Source: Aphelidium insulamus (taxonomy: Eukaryota; Aphelidiomycota; Aphelidea; Aphelidiaceae). Taken from it: a stretch of DNA of 64,000 nt. The DNA lies in assembly GCA_036784855.1 (NCBI GenBank), contig JAZDSV010000050.1:28445-92444 (forward strand). Direction: 5' to 3'. Numbering within the stretch: position 1 is the stretch's first letter; each line of letters starts with the position of its first letter. A program made the position numbers and the translations under genes. Shown here piece by piece: positions 23,135 through 33,165 of this stretch. The notes beneath the pieces were generated by a model. It was not told where the DNA came from. It worked only from the letters and a program-made list of their open reading frames with translations, and made no database searches.

Positions 23135-25333
23135 CTAGTGTTCCGCATCGTCCAGCACAATGTGGTTTCGCGCTGCCCACCGGTCGACCAAGTGCAAAAT
23201 CTGCTCAACTTGTGGGTCCGGCGACGACTTGAGCAGCGATACCACAGAGTGTATCATTTCGTTGCTTTCTTCACCGCTGACAATCTGCTGAAACAGACCC
23301 ATGCACGCCCCGCGTTTGCCATCCCAGTACTCGGGCGCTGGGTCCAACCTCTCCAGCACGTCAAAAGCCTTAGCGGCAAAATAGAATTGACGGGTCTGCC
23401 ATCAACAGTCATAATCAGACATGATACCAAAATAGCATCATAGGGCATACAGTGTAGCAATCATCTGCAATGAGATGGAGTAGTAGATACGATTCGCTTG
23501 ATGTGTCCATCCGTATATAGATCTCCCATGCCAGCCGTGGTTTGTGGTTCATGATGACTACAGAGATTAAATTGAGAATGCTGCACAGAGAGCATTTCAT
23601 ACAGCATCGGGCCAGGTGACTGATGTACATGTACTCTTGCTGGTAGTCTTCATTCTGTATAGCGATGAGGCATTCTTCCGCTTCCATAAAGTTGCCGTTC
23701 TTTACCAGAGCTTGGGCATAATTGTAGTTGAATGCATCATCATTCGTCATGTATGCCTTTAAGTTGGAAATATGTAAACTGGCGATGAATAACATGTCAA
23801 CGCACCTTGATGGAGCTCAAATACACCAGAGCTTCTTCATGTTTCTGGGCAAGCAGCAACGCGGACGCCATAGCTTGACGGCCGACAATTGTGTCGCAGT
23901 CTGCCGGAGATGATCCCACGAACTGGAACAAATCCTTGGCCTCCAAGAGCAGTTCCTGGGACCGATGTAGTTGTGCGTAGTTCACATACGTGACGGCCTT
24001 CAAAATGTATTCCTGCGAATTACTTGGTTCCAGCGCCTGCATCAAGTTGAAGGCAGCGTCTATATCTTTCTGCTTCAAATAGTAGATTGCGAGGTTGTAT
24101 CGCGCCTCGGGCAGCACGTCGACCAGACCCGGCAGGACTGACAGCGCGTTCTGACCGCCTCGAAACACGACCTTAATTTAAGACGATTACATACTAAGGC
24201 TTCACCGTACCAGATTGTGGGCAAGCAAGTCACGCCCAAAGGCAAAATCTGCCGAAGCAATCTCGGTGAATATGGACAACTCTTGTGCTGCAGCTTGACT
24301 GTTGTACAGCTTGAAGTAGTTGCAGGCTTTCAAGTTAATGGCCGTGAAGCTGGTAGGATCTTTCTGTAAATAGATTGCCAACAATTCTTGCGAAAGATCA
24401 TAGTACTCGAGCTTGTGGTAGCACATTGCGACGTATACATTAAGCGCAGCCAGTTCCCTAATGGGTATTGAAGCGCGTGACAGACATCAATGTATGTTCG
24501 TACTTGTTCTCTAAAAGAATGTTCTTGTACACGTCTATAGCTTCCTGATAGTGCTGGCGCAGATAATGCACCGATGCCAGCGATAACTATTATCATGGTG
24601 TTTGCGCGGTGTGCAGTACAGTTAACCCAGAGTACCTGATCTTCCAGCGTGTCTTGCAGCTGTTGATGCTTTTCTAGCACGCGCTGCTCATCGCCGCTCT
24701 GCGATACAAATGTAAGGACAAGGCTCGCATCTAATCCACGGTAGCGCCCACATTATGTGCCAGATGAAACAGGAGTCTTGTGAGCAGCTTGCAGGGTGGC
24801 CCTTTGTACTTTAGCTGATAGCAACAGTACATCCACTGTTGCGACACACCTTCCCGGGCCTCCATCTCCGCCTCCTTGTACATGCCGAGAAAGAAGTAGC
24901 ATACCGCCAAGTACACGTGCACTATGGTCATGTCGACCTTGCCCCGTTGCAATAATTCCACATATATCTTACAATATCACTATATAAACTAGTAGACGCC
25001 ATAGAACTGCACGTACATCGCGGGCCTTGTCATACAGTCCCAGGTGGAACAGAGTGTAGGCCAGCCAGAGTGTTTGAGTGGCGTTCTCGTCCTCCTTCTC
25101 ACCGCCAGCAGCACTCAAGTTGAACTGCCGGTTAGTGGGGCCAATGCATGGTTGCACAGTGTTGCAACCTCTAGCAATGTACGGGCGCCAGTGTAGTCCC
25201 GGGCGGCGATAAACTTTTCCAGCTTGGGCCAGGCGGAGGACTTTGTGGAGGCGCCATCACCTGCAGCAACCCCGTCTGCGCCAACAGCTTGAGGTGCAGA
25301 CAGTCTGCTGACCCGCCGTGATATGTTCTACCA
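23135..25333 (-). CDS. IFT56: Intraflagellar transport protein IFT56 (TTC26/DYF-13)
   Basis: An IFT-B complex subunit with TPR repeats, needed to build motile cilia and flagella. The exons encode, in order: PKLEKFIAARDYTGARTLLE; a stretch with VYLAVCYFFLGMYKEAE; LLFHLAHNVG; YHKLEYYDLSQELLAIYLQKDP with NLKACNYFKLYNSQAAAQE; FRGGQNALSVLPGLVDVLPEARYNLAIYYLKQ; CDTIVGRQAMASALLLAQKHEEALVYL; and at the C-terminus LERLDPAPEYWDGKRGACMGLFQ. These match animal IFT56 along its whole length. About eight short introns are present. The exact start is unresolved: the frame closes upstream near 25,335 without an ATG, so a small first exon probably lies just beyond. Its presence implies a flagellated life stage. 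Confidence 0.93.
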
Positions 25334-25454
25334 TCATCAGCACTGTGATACATATGAACTAGGTGAGACACACGCAACTTGCCATCTCTGCAGTGTGGCT
25401 GAGGCAACAACGAGTATTTATGCAGAATTCAAGCGATATGTATTTGCGCTGCAG

Positions 25455-26246
25455 TCAGAGGCGCTTCAGGCTGCGCTTCTTGGCCGCGTCCTTCTTGCGG
25501 GGGTCGGCACCCTTGGCAGACGGTGACGATGAGGCCGACACGCTGGCCTGTCTCTTCAGACTGCCCGCCTGCTGATTTAAACCGCTCTGCGTACTGTTCT
25601 CAACTTCGGTGGCGGCCGTGGTTGCGACTGTGCTGTCCATTGAGGCAGACTCTGCTGATACCGCGCAGCGTCTCGTCTTATCCGTCGCGTGTATCGACGT
25701 GAAGAGACGAGCGCGACGTGCGTACTCGTCGTACGCCTCAAGCAGCAGGCGTCCAGCATCCTCATTCAGCGCGGACTCGGCATTGGGCTCGATGAGCAGG
25801 CATTTGACAGTGAGCAGGACATGCTTGATGCCCAGCTGCCTGTTCCAGTCCTTCTTCAGCGTGTTCACACACACCTCACCCGATTTGGACACATTTGGGT
25901 GGAAGATATTGGTGAGGAAGTAGCCTTCAATGCGGCAAGTTAGTCACAGCATCTGGATCTTCAATGGATAGACGGGTGTCACCAACACTTTGGCGGCGAG
26001 GCCGGGTAGTCGGGCGAGATGTCAATGCGCATCTGGAAGCATCCACCCTCATACGGTGTGCCCTCCACGGCTTTCGGGTTAGCATGATATTCTATTATTG
26101 AGAATAGAGTGATACGCACCCGGGCCCTGGAACTGCGCCACAATGCTGCTCAAGTTGTCGAGGTCAGCGGTGAGGAGTGCTATGCCATCCAGTGGCTGCG
26201 CCTCCAACTCCTGTATCTCGCGGTACAGCTGCTTCAAGTTCTGCAT
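25455..26246 (-). CDS. UBE2S: Ubiquitin-conjugating enzyme E2 S (APC/C K11-chain E2)
   Basis: This E2 extends Lys11-linked ubiquitin chains on substrates of the anaphase-promoting complex. The start at 26244-26246 gives [25 protein letters not shown]. Two short introns follow, near 26,060-26,120 and 25,925-25,990. The catalytic region contains [29 protein letters not shown], where the Cys is the active site, and [28 protein letters not shown] low-complexity tail leads to a basic C-terminus ending KKRSLKRL, very close to the C-terminal peptide by which UBE2S docks on the APC/C. This tail separates it from UBC12 and other E2s. Length, about 225 residues, is normal. Confidence 0.93.
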
Positions 26247-26806
26247 TGTTGTTGTGCGTGTGTTATTTATTAACGAGTTTTGACGATTGTATTGTGTTTT
26301 AAGTTAGTTGCGTTGTTAACAGCTGCTGTTTGACAGGCTTATACCCCTGCATTGCACGCAGTTGATAAGGCTTGGCTGTTGAATTGAGAGATATAGTCAA
26401 ACTACATGGTGATTGCTACACTTTAATATCTTCACGCTGTCTGCATCAAGCTGCTATTATCTTTGTTCAGCGTATCGAAATAAGACTTGCTTACGTTTAA
26501 ATACTTAAGTATTTGCTAAAACAGTGTCAGGATGTACAGCAAAATCATTGTCATGTATGTCTCGTATAATATTGTAATTCTCTGGCTACTGACAGACATT
26601 AACCACGCAATCTATAATATTCAAACTTACAAGCGTACAACAACCACCACATCCAACAGCAGCCATATATATAGAGCTTTGCAGAGACTGGCATTTCAAG
26701 TGCGCAGTGACCTGATTGGCTACTTTGGACAGTCATAATTTTTTCTTCTTTCTCTCCTTCTCCTTGCTACATACAACACAAATACATTCCAAAGCACATC
26801 GCCGAC
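26247..26806. promoter_or_regulatory. Divergent promoter region, UBE2S / amino acid transporter
   Basis: About 560 bp of AT-rich sequence separate two divergently transcribed genes. A CCAAT-type element (CTGATTGGCTA, 26712-26722) lies about 85 bp upstream of the transporter start. Two tracts of CAA-rich and ATAT-rich sequence are also seen. No supported gene. Confidence 0.5.
26712..26722. promoter_or_regulatory. CCAAT-type element upstream of the amino acid transporter
   Basis: CTGATTGGCTA (reverse complement TAGCCAATCAG) lies about 85 bp before the start codon at 26807. CCAAT boxes are bound by the NF-Y/HAP complex. Confidence 0.5.
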
Positions 26807-28707
26807 ATGTCAGATGATGGTGTGGCCGAGAAGGAGCGACTGCTGGCCGTCGGTTCAGCCCTGGTGGACATAGATGCGGATGCTGAGCGTCGCAGTAGAT
26901 GGCGCACACAGCCACTGGCTGGCAATGCCACCTCCACATTGCCGCCAGACTCGCGGCTCTTTTCCATATTCTCCCCCGGCGCAGCTCTTGGCGGCGACAA
27001 CGCTGAAGATGATGGTGTTGACGGTGGTGCTGGCTCATCGCTGCCCTCATCGTCTGCGGGCGAGTGCTCCACGCTGGCCGTTGCCTTCAACATTGTCAAC
27101 ACCACGGTGGGCGCCGGTATCATTGGCCTGCCGTACGCTCTGAGCCAGGCGGGGTTCGGCGCCGGAATCCTGCTCACGCTGCTGGTGGCCACCCTCACCA
27201 ATGCATCGCTGATACTGATGGTGTACACGGGGCTGCGCGTGGATGTGATGACATTTGCGGGGCTTGCCAGGCGGGCATTCGGTAACGCCGGCTTCTGGCT
27301 TGTGAACGCCGTGGTGCTTGTGAATGGTATCGGCACCATGGTGTCGTACATGATTATCATTGGCGACACGCTGGCACCGCTGATGAGTGTATACGTGACG
27401 GGCGGCGTGCTGGCCGATCGCCGCTTGATCATTGCCGTGGCCAGCGTGGCGTTCATTGCGCCGCTGCTGCTGTGGCGCTGTATCGGCAAGCTGGCGCGCA
27501 TATCCGTGCTGGGTGTGATGTGCGTGCCCGTCATTGTGTTTACGGTGGCGTACCGTGCATTCGTGGACCCGGCGTACGGTCGCGGCATCCCCGTGGACTA
27601 TTCGTTCGTGCGTCCCGGCGTATTTCCCGCTGTGGGTGTGATGGCGTTCGCCTTCGTCTCCAACCAGACGGCCTACATGAACTTTCTTACGCTGCGCCGG
27701 CGCACTGTCCGCCAGTGGTCCATGGCCAGCACGGCCGGTGTCACCATGTCGCTGGTGATATCGCTGGGTCTGGCCATTGTTGGGTACTGTGCATTCGGGC
27801 AGAGTGTGCACGCCAACTTGCTAAACACATTTCCTGCCGACGACCACTGGATCAATGTGGCGCGCCTGGTTCTGGGCTGCTCCATGTTTGTCAGCTATCC
27901 CATGCAGGTGTGTGATTATGGTAATTAATCTGGCTGTATATATTCTAATTTTTTTGGTAGTTCTACCCGGCACGTGTCGCACTGGCGCAAATGCTGCGCT
28001 GGGACACGGCGGCCAAGAGTCCCAGCCGCGTGCAGCATCTGGGGGCCACCGCGGGGCTATTTGTCGTCACTCTGGCAATGGGCCTGCTGATCGATGATCT
28101 GGGCAAGGTCTATGCGCTGGTGGGCGCCGTGTGCTCCACGCTGATCGCCTACCTGCTGCCCGGCACGTCCATATTCTTGATACTGTATCGCGACGCTGAC
28201 GGTGTCTGGCTAACGTCGTCCACGCGGCGTCGCCTCTCCACTCTATTCCCATTCAAACAGCAGCAGCAGCAGCAACTGAATGCTGACGATAGCGACGACG
28301 CATCGCAGCCTCTGCTCAAGTCTGGCGGCATAGTACAATCGGCCTTTCCGTGGCGCAAACACCAACAGCAGCGCCAGCAACGGCAGCAGCAGGTCAAGAG
28401 CAATTCCCTGGCCCGGCTGTCCGATAGTAGTGGAAGCAGTAGCACCAACAGCGTGGCCACCCCCGTGCAGACCGCGGTGGTGGACATGCGCATGGCTGCC
28501 GAGACGGACAGTGACGCACGATCGGCCATGCTATCGACGGATATCACGGCGCGCAGCACCCGCGTCAACCACACAAAGCGCCTGTGGCTGTGTGCAGTGA
28601 TTTGTGTGTTTGGTGCGGTGGCGCTTGTGTCTGGCACCGGCACCACGCTCTACGACATATTTCACCCCGCCGACCCCGCCCCCGACAATGGTGTTACTGT
28701 GCTATAA
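26807..28707 (+). CDS. Amino acid/auxin permease family transporter (vacuolar AVT / SLC38 type)
   Basis: A multi-spanning transporter of the AAAP family that moves neutral amino acids, probably across the vacuolar membrane. Exon 1 is 26807-27907 and exon 2 is 27961-28707, with a 53-nt phase-0 intron; total about 615 residues. The soluble N-terminus of ~85 residues precedes the first helix with FNIVNTTVGAGIIGLPYALSQAGF, the family hallmark. Further helices follow through LARLVLGCSMFVSYPMQ-FYPARVALAQML. A long cytosolic loop of ~110 residues with two Gln runs separates the tenth helix from a last one near the C-terminus (WLCAVICVFGAVALVSGTGTT). GC-rich third positions suggest strong expression. 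Substrate cannot be set from sequence. A CCAAT element lies upstream. Confidence 0.9.
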
Positions 28708-28808
28708 TAGAGTGTGGCATTCGCAGACGTTGATACCCACGCACACACATCCTCTAGCGCACATACTATAGATATACATATGTTAAGACAATCCAACACT
28801 GTTTGATG

Positions 28809-30203
28809 TCAACTTCTTGTCCGACAGTGCACAAAGCTGCAGCCATAGCCGCAACCGATGAGCACGGACGGTTTTGTTGTGGGCAACTGCACCTCACCAA
28901 CAGGGAGTGAGTGTTTCTCTGGCAGGCGCCCGCACACGCCATGCTCATTCCAGCCCCAAGATACGACGCGGCCATCTGCAGCGAGTGCAAGGCCATGTTC
29001 GGCACCGGCAAGTATCTGAACAGGGGCCAGAGCAGCCAGGGCCGCGCATGGAGACACTGCAAGCACATGCTTGTTGCCATCACCACCAACACCGCCACAC
29101 TGTCCATAGTCATTCCGGCCCCAGACAAGAACATGACCACCGCCAGCCTGGTACAGGCACGCCCACGACCAGCCAGAGCACAGGCGCCATGCGTCCAGTG
29201 ACGGTTCGGGTGACAACTCGGGCAGTGTTACACGTGTCCACGCGGTGCCTGCAGTGTCCACGCCAAAGTGTCGATTCCGGCCGGCAACATACAAGCGAAT
29301 GCCCAGCACCGCAGTTTCGCTGCCATTGCCATCACTGGCAGGCGACACGGCCCCGAGCAGCAGCAGCGTGTGACTGAACCCGACGGCCATGCTTGCAATG
29401 CGCCACCCATTGCCCACTTCCTCGGGCAATAAAAGTTCATGCGGTCCGTAGAGTGAAGTTTCCGGTACTGGCCGCCGTACACTTTCGCCCCCAACCGGCA
29501 AGGCACCGTGTCTGTTCCAGCCCCAGCCGCACGCCTGGCTGACGGTCCAAGCGACAGCATGCCTCGGGCCACTTGCAATGTGCCAGTCCATTGCATCAGA
29601 CACCGCCGCGGGAAAGTCCACCTCGTATACCGGCAACAGCGCCACGGCTAGACTGCTGTTTGCCACAATGTGGTACCGCGGAGTAGGTGGTAGATCTCGC
29701 GCGCCCAGCTGTCCATACGCATTGCCACCGCCGCCCACATCGCAGACCAGCAATCGGCGCCGCGTATGGCGTGTCTCGCCACACAGCAGCACGCAATGCG
29801 ACCATCCGCACGTCAGCTCTTGCACGGGTACGTGGTTGCTATTGCCGTGTAACACGGGAGCAGTAGCACCGCCACCGCCGCATTCGAGCACACGGCAGTG
29901 AACGCGACCACAATCGGCGCCAAGTAACCCGCCCGCGATGCTCAGCGTTCCATCAGCGTACAGCCACACGGTGAACGTGGCACCGCCACATACATGCACC
30001 ACAGATGCTGAGTGTGAAGGGGTGTCTGCTGGAAGTACGGTTGGCACAGGCACGTCGTCGTCGCCGCGCCCCAATCCAAGCTGGCCGCCGCCATTGGATC
30101 CCTGAGGTGTGCGTGTGCACACGCGCAGTGAGTGAGTGAGAGGTTGTCGTTTCCAGTCTATATACATGTTTGTATGGTATGCACTTACAAATGCAATGTC
30201 CAT
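28809..30203 (-). CDS. RCC1-repeat beta-propeller protein (Ats1-like)
   Basis: RCC1-type repeats form a seven-bladed propeller. The protein has repeats of the type WGWNRHGAL, VWGRNDYGQCGG and SWGWNEHGVCGRLPE, each with the G/W/N spacing of RCC1 blades. The start is placed at the ATG 30201-30203: a first exon MDIAF is joined over an 87-nt intron (30102-30188, GTAAGT to CTCAG) to GSNGGGQLGLGRGDDD, giving AFGSNGGGQLGLG as in fungal Ats1 and other RCC1-like proteins. Longer upstream frames to 30413 are not needed. Length, about 435 residues, fits a single propeller. There is no extra catalytic domain. Ats1 in yeast acts with the diphthamide/elongator factor Kti11; carrying that role over is inference. 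Confidence 0.83.
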   Translation of the reverse strand: MDIAFVSAYHTNMYIDWKRQPLTHSLRVCTRTPQGSNGGGQLGLGRGDDDVPVPTVLPADTPSHSASVVHVCGGATFTVWLYADGTLSIAGGLLGADCGRVHCRVLECGGGGATAPVLHGNSNHVPVQELTCGWSHCVLLCGETRHTRRRLLVCDVGGGGNAYGQLGARDLPPTPRYHIVANSSLAVALLPVYEVDFPAAVSDAMDWHIASGPRHAVAWTVSQACGWGWNRHGALPVGGESVRRPVPETSLYGPHELLLPEEVGNGWRIASMAVGFSHTLLLLGAVSPASDGNGSETAVLGIRLYVAGRNRHFGVDTAGTAWTRVTLPELSPEPSLDAWRLCSGWSWACLYQAGGGHVLVWGRNDYGQCGGVGGDGNKHVLAVSPCAALAALAPVQILAGAEHGLALAADGRVVSWGWNEHGVCGRLPEKHSLPVGEVQLPTTKPSVLIGCGYGCSFVHCRTRS

Positions 30204-30412
30204 GTGCAAGGGGCTTGATAGTGGCGCTGTCGGATTTGCAAGGGGACTCTCTGATGTGCGAGCTGATGGCCAGGCTGACAGGCTGACTGACTGACGAGAT
30301 TCCCTCTGTACCAACAGAGAGCGCATAAGATGGCCAGACAAGTGGCATGTGCATGAATATGTGAAGCAACAATGAAATACACAAACACAAACTTCTATGT
30401 CATATATGTACA

Positions 30413-31174
30413 CTACTGTCGCCGCCGCTTCGGGTCCGGCGTCGGCGTTACGGGCGAACTGGAATCCGCAGATCGCTTCGAGTACGGGACACCGGTGATG
30501 TGTTCATCCAGCACGATATCCAGCATCCGCTGAATTATTGGCTGGTGCGTCGGTGATAACTTGTCCAGACACTTGCGCGCCTTGATACGGTCGGCGGCGG
30601 TGCGATTGTCGGAAATCAGGATGTCATTCAGCTGGTGGGCAAAGCTGTTGTACTCGTCGGCAATTACGGAATTGCCCGCGAATTCCACCATTGACAAATA
30701 ATCAAACTTATAACTTCTCGATAATTGCTTGATACGCGTCGCGATTAAACTCTCTTCTTTGCTGGCATGTCCGCTTTTGTCGCGCTTGACGGCGTTTGTA
30801 ATTATCGCCACCATATTGTCGAACATGTGGGCATTAGCGTAGTTTGGTTGTCCGCGCTTGGTTGGAGACGCCGGCATGAGGGCGAGAAAATGGGTGACGA
30901 CATGCTTGCGGAAAGCTTTTGTAAGATCGCGCGTCGCCAATTTGGCCAACTGACTTTCACTCCGTGTGACTCGTGCGCGGAGGTCGTCCAGTTCCGCATC
31001 CCGAGTTACCGCTTGGGCACGGAGGTCGTCCAGTTCCGCGCGGAGTCTCGCCTCGCGCTGAGCACTCTCATGGTCTTGTTGCCACAAGTAGTCACTTAAT
31101 AGGCGTATACGTGTAGGATCGAGAATGCCGGCAAAGAAGCGCGCGGACGCGTGCAGTCCTCTGCGCGGCGACAT
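30413..31174 (-). CDS. Basic coiled-coil protein of unknown function
   Basis: A single-exon frame of about 253 residues from the ATG 31172-31174 (MSPRRGLHASARFF). Residues ~25-75 form a coiled coil with a 14-residue (two-heptad) duplication, AELDDLRAQAVTRD and AELDDLRARVTRSE; the corresponding 20-nt repeat occurs at 30978-30997 and 31020-31039. The rest is helical and Lys/Arg-rich and the C-terminus, TPTPDPKRRRQ, could serve as a nuclear localisation signal. A CCAAT-type element (CCAATCAG, 31219-31226) lies ~45 bp upstream of this start. This argues against an alternative start at 31222, which lies within that element. No family was recognised. Confidence 0.6.
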   Translation of the reverse strand: MSPRRGLHASARFFAGILDPTRIRLLSDYLWQQDHESAQREARLRAELDDLRAQAVTRDAELDDLRARVTRSESQLAKLATRDLTKAFRKHVVTHFLALMPASPTKRGQPNYANAHMFDNMVAIITNAVKRDKSGHASKEESLIATRIKQLSRSYKFDYLSMVEFAGNSVIADEYNSFAHQLNDILISDNRTAADRIKARKCLDKLSPTHQPIIQRMLDIVLDEHITGVPYSKRSADSSSPVTPTPDPKRRRQ

Positions 31175-31801
31175 TTGTAGAAAAAAAACCACCAAAAAAC
31201 CAGTAAATAGCCGCGAAACCAATCAGTGCAAAGAAACTCTAATCCAGTCCAACGTGACTGACGTTGTGTTAAATGACCGAAACCAACACCCTGAAGACAG
31301 AAGACAACACCCTGACTTGGCATATTCTTCCTGGAGCTGCGTCTGATACTACAACATCAGTGCGACGGCTGACCACACCGCTTTACTCCGCATGGAGTCC
31401 ATCACTGAACGGGTTCTTGTCGTAATATAGTTTGCACTAGAACTGCAACTATAGTTGCCTTGCAACGCTTTGATCACGAGTGACTGAATGCTTTGTCATC
31501 GTGTAAGACTTGAGACGAAACGCGTGATGCTCACTCTGCTGGAAGGTAATAGGTCATAATAAGACCCGAGGTGAAGTGAGCTAGGAAAATCTCGATATTA
31601 GACCACTCAACAGTCAACAAACTCAAGTAAGACAGTTAGGCGCAACAAGATCAAAATGTTTTTTTTGTGCTTTAGAGATATATACCGAACCAGGCTCGAC
31701 TAAACCAAGGTGGTTGACATGACGAAGCATTGCAGACGTCACAATAAAGGGATGGTAACACTACTTCCACTCTATTCCGGAGTATATATATATATATATA
31801 G
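31175..31801. other. Intergenic region between two minus-strand genes
   Basis: About 630 bp. The proximal part holds the CCAAT element of the coiled-coil gene. Near 31282-31315 the unit ACACCCTGA occurs twice around GAAGACAGAAGACA. A TA run lies at 31783-31800, immediately past the end of the secreted-protein gene. No supported gene. Confidence 0.5.
31219..31226. promoter_or_regulatory. CCAAT-type element upstream of the coiled-coil gene
   Basis: CCAATCAG, 45 bp upstream of the preferred minus-strand start at 31174. Confidence 0.45.
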
Positions 31802-32614
31802 CTACTCAGCGCTAGACTTAACTGGTTCAGATGCCGGTGCCCTTTCAGTCTCCGCGTCCAGCACGAGGTCTTGCTGGAACAAGCAGTGGGTGAGATAAGT
31901 GGCGCCAGTGAGCAAGGCAGTAGCCGGACTTTTGTCCGCGGTGGAAAACTGGAGGGACACCGCGCGCACTTCATCCCGCTCATTACTGGGATGGGGCGGA
32001 CGCACCTCTGCCGCCGCTGTGTCGTGCACGGGATCAGGTTGCCACAGCTCATCCTTGTCAAAGGAAGTAAATCCCGTTGTCTTCACCATCAGGTAGGCCA
32101 AATCAACGCGATAAAGACGCTTGCCGGTATTGCACTGGAAGGTGCGTCGAAACTTGTTCACTCCATCCAGAACCGTCGTTGCATTGTCCACATTGATGTC
32201 CAACATGGTCACTTGCATGCTGCACAGATTAAATAAGTATATACATATATAAATATATACGCACTTTGGATGATGATAATAGTTTTTGTAAATCGACACC
32301 GAGGTACTCATATGTTTGGTGTCGGCATGCCAGTCGCGCTTGTAATCAATGGTCATGTTGACCACACTGTTTGCCCACCATGTGTCAGTATCGGTGCCGA
32401 TGGCGCACGGTAGAAAGCCGAACGGAGTGGAATTGCGGCTGTGCGGCAACAACGACGATTCAATGGGACGCTCATATGGCACCAAAGGCAAAGTAATCAG
32501 TGCGGCCAACGCACGACCGCCGCCCCCATTATCGGCATCGTCTTTCTCGTTGGAGCGCGGATAGGCGTGTGCTGTGCATATCAGTGTCGCCACCACGGCC
32601 GCGTAGAGCTTCAT
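31802..32614 (-). CDS. Secreted protein of unknown function
   Basis: The start at 32612-32614 gives a clear signal peptide, MKLYAAVVATLICTAHAYP. The mature protein follows: an acidic Gly-rich stretch, then WWANSVVNMTIDYKRDWHADTKHMSTSVSIYKNYYHHPK. An intron of about 55 bp (about 32210-32262, GTGCGTATAT to GCTGTGCAG) is inferred because the frame through it reads only Tyr/Ile/Cys repeats. The second exon continues with VTMLDINVDNATTVLDGV and FQCNTGKRLYRVDLAYLMVKTTGF and ends at 31802. Total length is about 250 residues. There are N-glycosylation sequons (NMT, NAT). No family recognised; it could be an adhesion or wall protein. A CCAAT element (TTGATTGGCT, 32647-32656) lies ~35 bp upstream. Confidence 0.6.
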   Translation of the reverse strand: MKLYAAVVATLICTAHAYPRSNEKDDADNGGGGRALAALITLPLVPYERPIESSLLPHSRNSTPFGFLPCAIGTDTDTWWANSVVNMTIDYKRDWHADTKHMSTSVSIYKNYYHHPKCVYIYICIYLFNLCSMQVTMLDINVDNATTVLDGVNKFRRTFQCNTGKRLYRVDLAYLMVKTTGFTSFDKDELWQPDPVHDTAAAEVRPPHPSNERDEVRAVSLQFSTADKSPATALLTGATYLTHCLFQQDLVLDAETERAPASEPVKSSAE

Positions 32615-33165
32615 TGCATGAAAATGTATAAAATAGTTCGACTTCGTTGATTGGCTCAGGGATCTTCGTTGCAGAAGCAACGCCACAATGTGTCGCTGTT
32701 GTAGCAGACAGTGCATACACTACAATATTCATAAAAGCCATATTGTACATATCATGTACCTAATGCTGCCCATTCGTATACTCATTCCATTTTTTCCACA
32801 TCATATGATCCTGTTGACCTCTTTGCGAATCTGGATTATAGTATTGTATATATATTTTGTATATTTGTAGTATAGTATTGTATATATGTACTTTCGTCAT
32901 TGTACTGTAGAATAAGATGTTCATGTATGAGCTAATAGTTGGATATCGGGCGAGGTCATTACAAGCTGAATATCAGTACAAACACTTTGAGAATGCAACT
33001 GGACTTGTGCTGGTATATATATATATTTCGTGTACCTATATGAAATGCAGGCATTGAATTAAATACACCAAATATGGACGTGTTTAATAGCAGGAATCTT
33101 CTCTTGGTGAGTGAATTTAATGCATTACGCAGCACATAGGATAATTAATATTGAATTGAAGGCAG
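32615..33165. other. Divergent intergenic region upstream of Raptor
   Basis: About 550 bp of AT-rich sequence between the divergent secreted-protein and Raptor genes, with two tandem GTATTGTATATAT copies near 32,843-32,890 and a short TA run near 33,015. Apart from the CCAAT element on the secreted-protein side, nothing else was recognised. Confidence 0.5.
32647..32656. promoter_or_regulatory. CCAAT-type element upstream of a secreted-protein gene
   Basis: TTGATTGGCT, about 35 bp upstream of the minus-strand start at 32614. Confidence 0.45.

Noticed and set aside
23135-25333. Generic TPR or anaphase-promoting-complex subunit
   Set aside because: The C-terminal PEYWDGKRGACMGLFQ and FRGGQNALSVLP segments are specific to IFT56.
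26532-26738. 68-codon open frame upstream of the transporter
   Set aside because: Lies in the divergent promoter, covers the CCAAT element and has no recognisable feature.
27047-27811. Long antisense open frame opposite the amino acid transporter
   Set aside because: His/Arg/Gly-rich product typical of the antisense of a GC-biased membrane protein gene; no motifs.
28809-30413. Longer start for the RCC1 protein at 30413
   Set aside because: The first ~90 residues are Cys/Ser/Thr-rich without homology and read through an intron with good GTAAGT and CTCAG ends; the short first exon restores the conserved propeller start.
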